A stretch of 8,352 nucleotides of DNA from an uncultured Gammaproteobacteria bacterium (GTDB lineage: Bacteria > Pseudomonadota > Gammaproteobacteria > SZUA-140), in contig CALZIG010000119.1 of NCBI GenBank assembly GCA_945787585.1, positions 1 to 8,352 on the forward strand, in the 5' to 3' direction. A program made the position numbers and the translations under genes. Positions 5,499-8,352 of this stretch are shown one piece after another (position 1 is the stretch's first letter; each line of letters starts with the position of its first letter). The notes under the pieces were generated by a model. The model searched no databases. It saw only the letters and a list, made by a program, of their open reading frames with translations, and was not told the origin of the DNA.

Positions 5499-6764
5499 AT
5501 GACTAAAGAAAAAAAACAGGCGGCACTGAATTATCATGCGCAGCCAGAGCCGGGTAAAATCTGTATTTCGATCACCAAGTCCTGTATGACGCAGGAAGAT
5601 CTGGGCCTGGCCTATACGCCGGGGGTCGCAGAACCCGTGCGTGAAATTGCCAAAGACCCTGAGGCGGCCTATAAATATACCGCGAAAGGAAACCTAGTGG
5701 CAGTGATTACAGATGGCAGTGCGGTGCTTGGGCTTGGCAATGTCGGTAGCCTCGCGAGCAAGCCTGTGATGGAAGGGAAAGGCGTGCTATTTAAAAAATT
5801 TGCTGATATCGATGTCTTTGATATCGAAGTGAATGCAAAAACCCCGCAGGACTTCATTAATACGGTCGCCAATATTGCGCCGACTTTCGGCGGTATTAAT
5901 CTCGAAGACATTGCATCGCCCCACTGCTTTGAGATCGAAAAAACATTGAGCGAGCTGCTCGATATTCCCGTTTTTCATGATGACCAGCACGGCACCGCGG
6001 TGATCACTGCAGCAGGCCTGATTAATGGACTAGAACTGCAGGGCAAACAGCTCGCACAGGCGAAGATTGTCTGTCTCGGTGCCGGTGCTGCGGCGATCGC
6101 ATCGATGCGCTTATTGATCGCGCTTGGGGCGAAAAAGGAAAATCTCAGGATGCTCGACCGCAGTGGGGTGATCTACCGTGGGCGAGAGAACATCAATGAG
6201 TTTAAACAGGAATTCGCGGTAGAGACCGAAGACCGCACACTGGCTGATGCAATGACGGGCGCCGATGTCTTCATCGGACTGTCCGGCCCAGATTTAGTCA
6301 GGCCGGAGCATATCGCTGCGATGGCCGACAAACCGATTGTTTTTGCGCTCTCTAATCCAGACCCTGAAATCTATCCTGCGGTCGCCAATGCGGTGCGTGA
6401 TGACCTCATTATGGCCACTGGCCGCAGTGATTTCCCTAATCAAGTCAACAATGTATTGGGTTTTCCCTTTATCTTTCGTGGCGCACTTGATGTGCGCGCG
6501 CGCGCCATCAATGAGCAGATGCTGGTCGCAGCAGTGTATGCACTTGCAGACCTTGCACGTGAACCCGTGCCACAGGAAGTGCTAAGTGCCTATAAACTGG
6601 AAAAACTCAGTTTTGGGCGAAATTACATTATTCCCACACCGCTTGATCCGCGTCTGATTGATCGTGTGCCTGCGGCCGTGGCTTATGCCGCAGTGGAGTC
6701 CGGCGCTGCCAGCATGGATTATCCGGAGTTTTACCCACGTATCGAGCAGCGCTGTTACGCTTAG
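5499..6764 (+). CDS. Malic enzyme, short form lacking the phosphotransacetylase-like domain
   Basis: Oxidative decarboxylase converting malate to pyruvate and CO2 with NAD(P). It has 421 residues and corresponds to the catalytic part of E. coli MaeB; the C-terminal phosphotransacetylase-like domain of full MaeB (about 760 residues) is absent, and the protein ends with a normal stop. The malic domain has YTPGVAEPV with catalytic Y39, SKPVMEGKGVLFKKFADIDVFD with catalytic K94, metal ligands in GGINLEDI (E136, D137) and FHDDQHGTA (D162). The NAD-binding domain follows with GAGAAAIA (194-201), LDRSGVIY (219-226), ALSNPDPE (283-290) and TGRSDFPNQVNNVLGFPFIFRGALD (307-331 region). The residue after the second beta strand does not settle NADP versus NAD. 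AAGG lies 12 nt upstream of the ATG. It precedes mdh and gltA on the same strand, placing it at the malate-pyruvate node. Confidence 0.94.
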   Translation: MTKEKKQAALNYHAQPEPGKICISITKSCMTQEDLGLAYTPGVAEPVREIAKDPEAAYKYTAKGNLVAVITDGSAVLGLGNVGSLASKPVMEGKGVLFKKFADIDVFDIEVNAKTPQDFINTVANIAPTFGGINLEDIASPHCFEIEKTLSELLDIPVFHDDQHGTAVITAAGLINGLELQGKQLAQAKIVCLGAGAAAIASMRLLIALGAKKENLRMLDRSGVIYRGRENINEFKQEFAVETEDRTLADAMTGADVFIGLSGPDLVRPEHIAAMADKPIVFALSNPDPEIYPAVANAVRDDLIMATGRSDFPNQVNNVLGFPFIFRGALDVRARAINEQMLVAAVYALADLAREPVPQEVLSAYKLEKLSFGRNYIIPTPLDPRLIDRVPAAVAYAAVESGAASMDYPEFYPRIEQRCYA

Positions 6765-6790
6765 GCGGGGATGAATAATGAAGCTATCTA

Positions 6791-6796
6791 TATAAT
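6791..6796 (+). promoter_or_regulatory. Possible -10 element upstream of mdh
   Basis: A perfect TATAAT lies in the 134-nt gap between malic enzyme and mdh, about 100 nt before the mdh start. No recognisable -35 lies 16-18 nt upstream (GGGATG region) and there is no TGn extension, so this may need an activator or may be chance in an AT-rich stretch. Confidence 0.25.
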
Positions 6797-6813
6797 CGTA
6801 TTCAATTAATTGC

Positions 6814-6835
6814 CAGGATGGCCGATCCATGCCTG
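6814..6835 (+). other. Imperfect hairpin in the malic enzyme-mdh gap
   Basis: CAGGATGG (6814-6821) pairs with CCAT (6827-6830) and CCTG (6832-6835), leaving one bulged G and a 5-nt loop. No U tract follows, so it is not an intrinsic terminator. It could shape mRNA processing between the two genes. The remaining bases of this gap show nothing else I can support. Confidence 0.3.
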
Positions 6836-6898
6836 AGAATGTAAAGTTTAAGAATAACGCAGTGTTCTGAACAACCGGTATAGCGCTAAGGAGTAAGC

Positions 6899-7822
6899 AT
6901 GAAAAAGATATCGATTATTGGTGCGGGGCGTGTGGGTGAGTCCACCGCACAGATTCTGGCCTATCGTGATAATGCCCATGAGGTGGTATTGACCGATATT
7001 CGAGACGGTGTGGCCAAAGGAACGGCGCTGGATTTGCAGGAGTCTGCTCCGTTATTTGGTTTTGACACGCGGGTCAATGGTGACGAAAGTAATGCTGCGA
7101 TTGCAGATTCAGATATCGTCGTCATCACCGCAGGCCTGCCACGCAAACCCGGCATGTCGCGTTCCGATGTGCTCGAGGCGAACCTTGCTGTGATCCGCCC
7201 AATCGCTGCGGATATCATGAAATATGCCCCCAATGCGATGGTGATTCTCGTCACTAACCCTGTGGATGTGATGTCGTATGCATTCTGGAAAGCGACCGGC
7301 TGGGATCGTAGCCGCGTATTTGGCCTGTCAGGTGTGCTGGATGCCGCGCGCATGGCGAGCTTCATTGCGATGGAGACCGGTTATTCGAACCTTGATGTCT
7401 CGGCGATGGTACTCGGTGGTCACGGTGACTCAATGGTGCCGATGATCAGTTACACCACCATCAGTGGGATTCCAATCAGTAACTTTTTGGATGCGGAGAC
7501 GATTGCCCGTATTGTTGATCGCACGCGAAATGGCGGCGCTGAAATTCTTGCACTGAAAAAGACCAGCAGCGCAAACGACTCACCCGCAGCGGCAGTGGCG
7601 ACAATGATTGATGCGATATGTAATGACCGCAAGCGTATCTTGCCATGTGTCGCGATGCTGGATGGTGAGTATGGGCAAAAAGATATCGCCCTCGGCGTAC
7701 CGGTAGTACTTGGCGCTAGCGGCATGGAAAAGGTGATTGAATTACCACTGAGTGAAGAAGAGTCAACGCTGTTTAAACAGTCAGCAGAACAAGTTACCAA
7801 AGATATTGAACTGATATCCTGA
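6899..7822 (+). CDS. mdh: Malate dehydrogenase, lactate-dehydrogenase-like type
   Basis: NAD-dependent malate dehydrogenase of 307 residues interconverting malate and oxaloacetate in the TCA cycle. It belongs to the LDH-like MDH group (type 3), not the E. coli type. The Rossmann fold starts with GAGRVG (8-13), and D33 ends the second beta strand, indicating NAD. The substrate loop PRKPGMSR (81-88) has R82 where lactate dehydrogenases have glutamine, which marks malate/oxaloacetate specificity; R88 is the second substrate arginine. NPVDVM (120-125) carries N120. The catalytic pair is D148 (VLDAAR, with R151) and H175 (GGHGDSMVP). Residues 221-231 read KTSSANDSPAA where family members usually have a GSAYYAP-like segment, an unusual change near the active-site side. 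The start is fixed by AAGGAG (6888-6893) 5 nt upstream. gltA follows after 28 nt, so the two are probably one operon. Confidence 0.95.
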   Translation: MKKISIIGAGRVGESTAQILAYRDNAHEVVLTDIRDGVAKGTALDLQESAPLFGFDTRVNGDESNAAIADSDIVVITAGLPRKPGMSRSDVLEANLAVIRPIAADIMKYAPNAMVILVTNPVDVMSYAFWKATGWDRSRVFGLSGVLDAARMASFIAMETGYSNLDVSAMVLGGHGDSMVPMISYTTISGIPISNFLDAETIARIVDRTRNGGAEILALKKTSSANDSPAAAVATMIDAICNDRKRILPCVAMLDGEYGQKDIALGVPVVLGASGMEKVIELPLSEEESTLFKQSAEQVTKDIELIS

Positions 7823-7850
7823 GCGCTACTGATTGATGGAGAGATGCTAG

Positions 7851-8352
7851 ATGGAAAAAAACACATTTACAATTACAGATAATGCAACGGGCAAGAAGAT
7901 TGACTTGCCGGCATTAAAGGATGAGCAGGGTATCCCTGCCATTGATATCAGCACCCTCTATCGTGATCATGGCTACCTGACTTTTGACCCTGGTTTTCAA
8001 TCTACTGCAAGCTGCCGTAGCGGCATCACCTTTATCGATGGTGAAAAAGGGGTTTTACTCTATCGCGGCTACCCGATTGAACAGCTGGCTGAAAAGAGCA
8101 GCTTTCTTGAGGTCTCTTATCTTTTGCTGAATGGCGAGTTGCCTGATAAAGGAGAGTTAGACAGTTTTGTCACCATGATTAGTCGCCACACCATGATAAA
8201 GGAAAGCCTACGCACCTTTTATAAAGGCTTCTATCACGATGCTCACCCGATGGCGAGCATGGTCGGTGTTGTCGGATCACTGTCGGCGTTTTACCACGAT
8301 TCGACTGATGTCCACGATCCGCGACATCGTGAGATTGCCGCATATCGGATGA
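7851..8352 (+). CDS. gltA: Citrate synthase, type II (5' part; runs off the window)
   Basis: First 167 codons of citrate synthase, which condenses oxaloacetate with acetyl-CoA to give citrate. The frame is open to the last base, so the gene is cut by the window edge and not broken. The N-terminal small domain (about 1-45) precedes the type II landmarks YLTFDPGFQSTASC (42-55), ITFIDGEKGVLLYRGYPIEQLA (59-80 region), LLLNGELP (91-98), RHTMIKE (112-118), HPMASM (132-137), AFYHDS (146-151) and PRHREIAAYRM (157-167). This resembles E. coli GltA, a hexamer inhibited by NADH. Visible counterparts of NADH-site residues are R112, H113, T114, Y148 and R166, so NADH inhibition is plausible. The catalytic histidines and aspartate lie beyond the window. 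The ATG at 7851 has GGAGAG 7 nt upstream; earlier ATGs at 7836 and 7844 are out of frame. It sits 28 nt after mdh, which supplies its oxaloacetate. Confidence 0.95.
   Translation, partial: MEKNTFTITDNATGKKIDLPALKDEQGIPAIDISTLYRDHGYLTFDPGFQSTASCRSGITFIDGEKGVLLYRGYPIEQLAEKSSFLEVSYLLLNGELPDKGELDSFVTMISRHTMIKESLRTFYKGFYHDAHPMASMVGVVGSLSAFYHDSTDVHDPRHREIAAYRM

Noticed and set aside
6829..6873. 13-codon ATG ORF (MPENVKFKNNAVF) before mdh
   Set aside because: Too short to separate from chance, no ribosome binding site, and its start codon lies in the hairpin stem.
6961..7365. 134-residue antisense reading frame over mdh
   Set aside because: Fully antisense to conserved MDH codons; serine- and arginine-rich composition typical of an antisense shadow, with no ribosome binding site.
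7450..7866. 138-residue antisense reading frame over the mdh end and gltA start
   Set aside because: Antisense to two well-supported genes; low-complexity serine/isoleucine-rich product with no family features.
1..8352. CRISPR arrays, transposons, att sites, toxin-antitoxin or other defence systems
   Set aside because: No repeated spacer-like units, transposase motifs, terminal inverted repeats or defence-gene domains were seen on either strand.

Overview
The window reads as ordinary gammaproteobacterial chromosome. The key evidence is the order rhlB (minus strand), then trxA and rho (plus strand), the arrangement known from Escherichia coli and many other Gammaproteobacteria. Rho keeps E. 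coli residue numbering at K181, K184, D265 and R366. The RhlB-type helicase, C+ type bL31 and type II citrate synthase also fit this class. The gene order rho, rpmE, secreted nuclease, malic enzyme, malate dehydrogenase, citrate synthase is not that of enterics. With the lactate-dehydrogenase-like MDH, it suggests a deeper-branching gammaproteobacterium, perhaps a sulfur-oxidiser-like lineage. That last placement is inference and cannot be settled from this sequence.

Layout. Positions 1-29 hold nothing recognisable. On the minus strand, rhlB (2155 to 866) is followed 20 nt later by a membrane di-iron hydroxylase of the sterol desaturase superfamily (845 to 30), probably in one transcript. A 168-nt divergent region carries a perfect 15-bp palindrome overlapping a TTGACA hexamer. 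On the plus strand come trxA (GTG start), then a 210-nt rho leader, then rho. The leader holds a 17-bp hairpin and a C-rich, G-poor segment that looks like a Rho loading site. Next is rpmE with a good sigma-70 promoter and a structured leader. A textbook intrinsic terminator follows, and it lies inside the apparent signal-peptide coding region of a secreted SNase-family nuclease. After a 151-nt gap with a possible 36-codon ORF come a short malic enzyme, mdh and the first 167 codons of gltA, which runs off the window end.

How the genes work together. The left half is information processing: an RNA helicase of the degradosome type, thioredoxin, the termination factor Rho and a zinc-binding ribosomal protein. 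Several of these are known to be autoregulated through RNA leaders. The right half is central carbon metabolism around malate, pyruvate and oxaloacetate: decarboxylation to pyruvate, oxidation to oxaloacetate, and condensation with acetyl-CoA to citrate. mdh and gltA are 28 nt apart and are probably co-transcribed.

I saw no mobile element, CRISPR array, tRNA, rRNA or defence system. No convincing new multi-gene system is visible. The points most worth a second look are regulatory: the terminator nested in a signal peptide, the strand-asymmetric hairpin and rut-like leader of rho, the palindrome between rhlB and trxA, and an altered substrate-side loop in the malate dehydrogenase.
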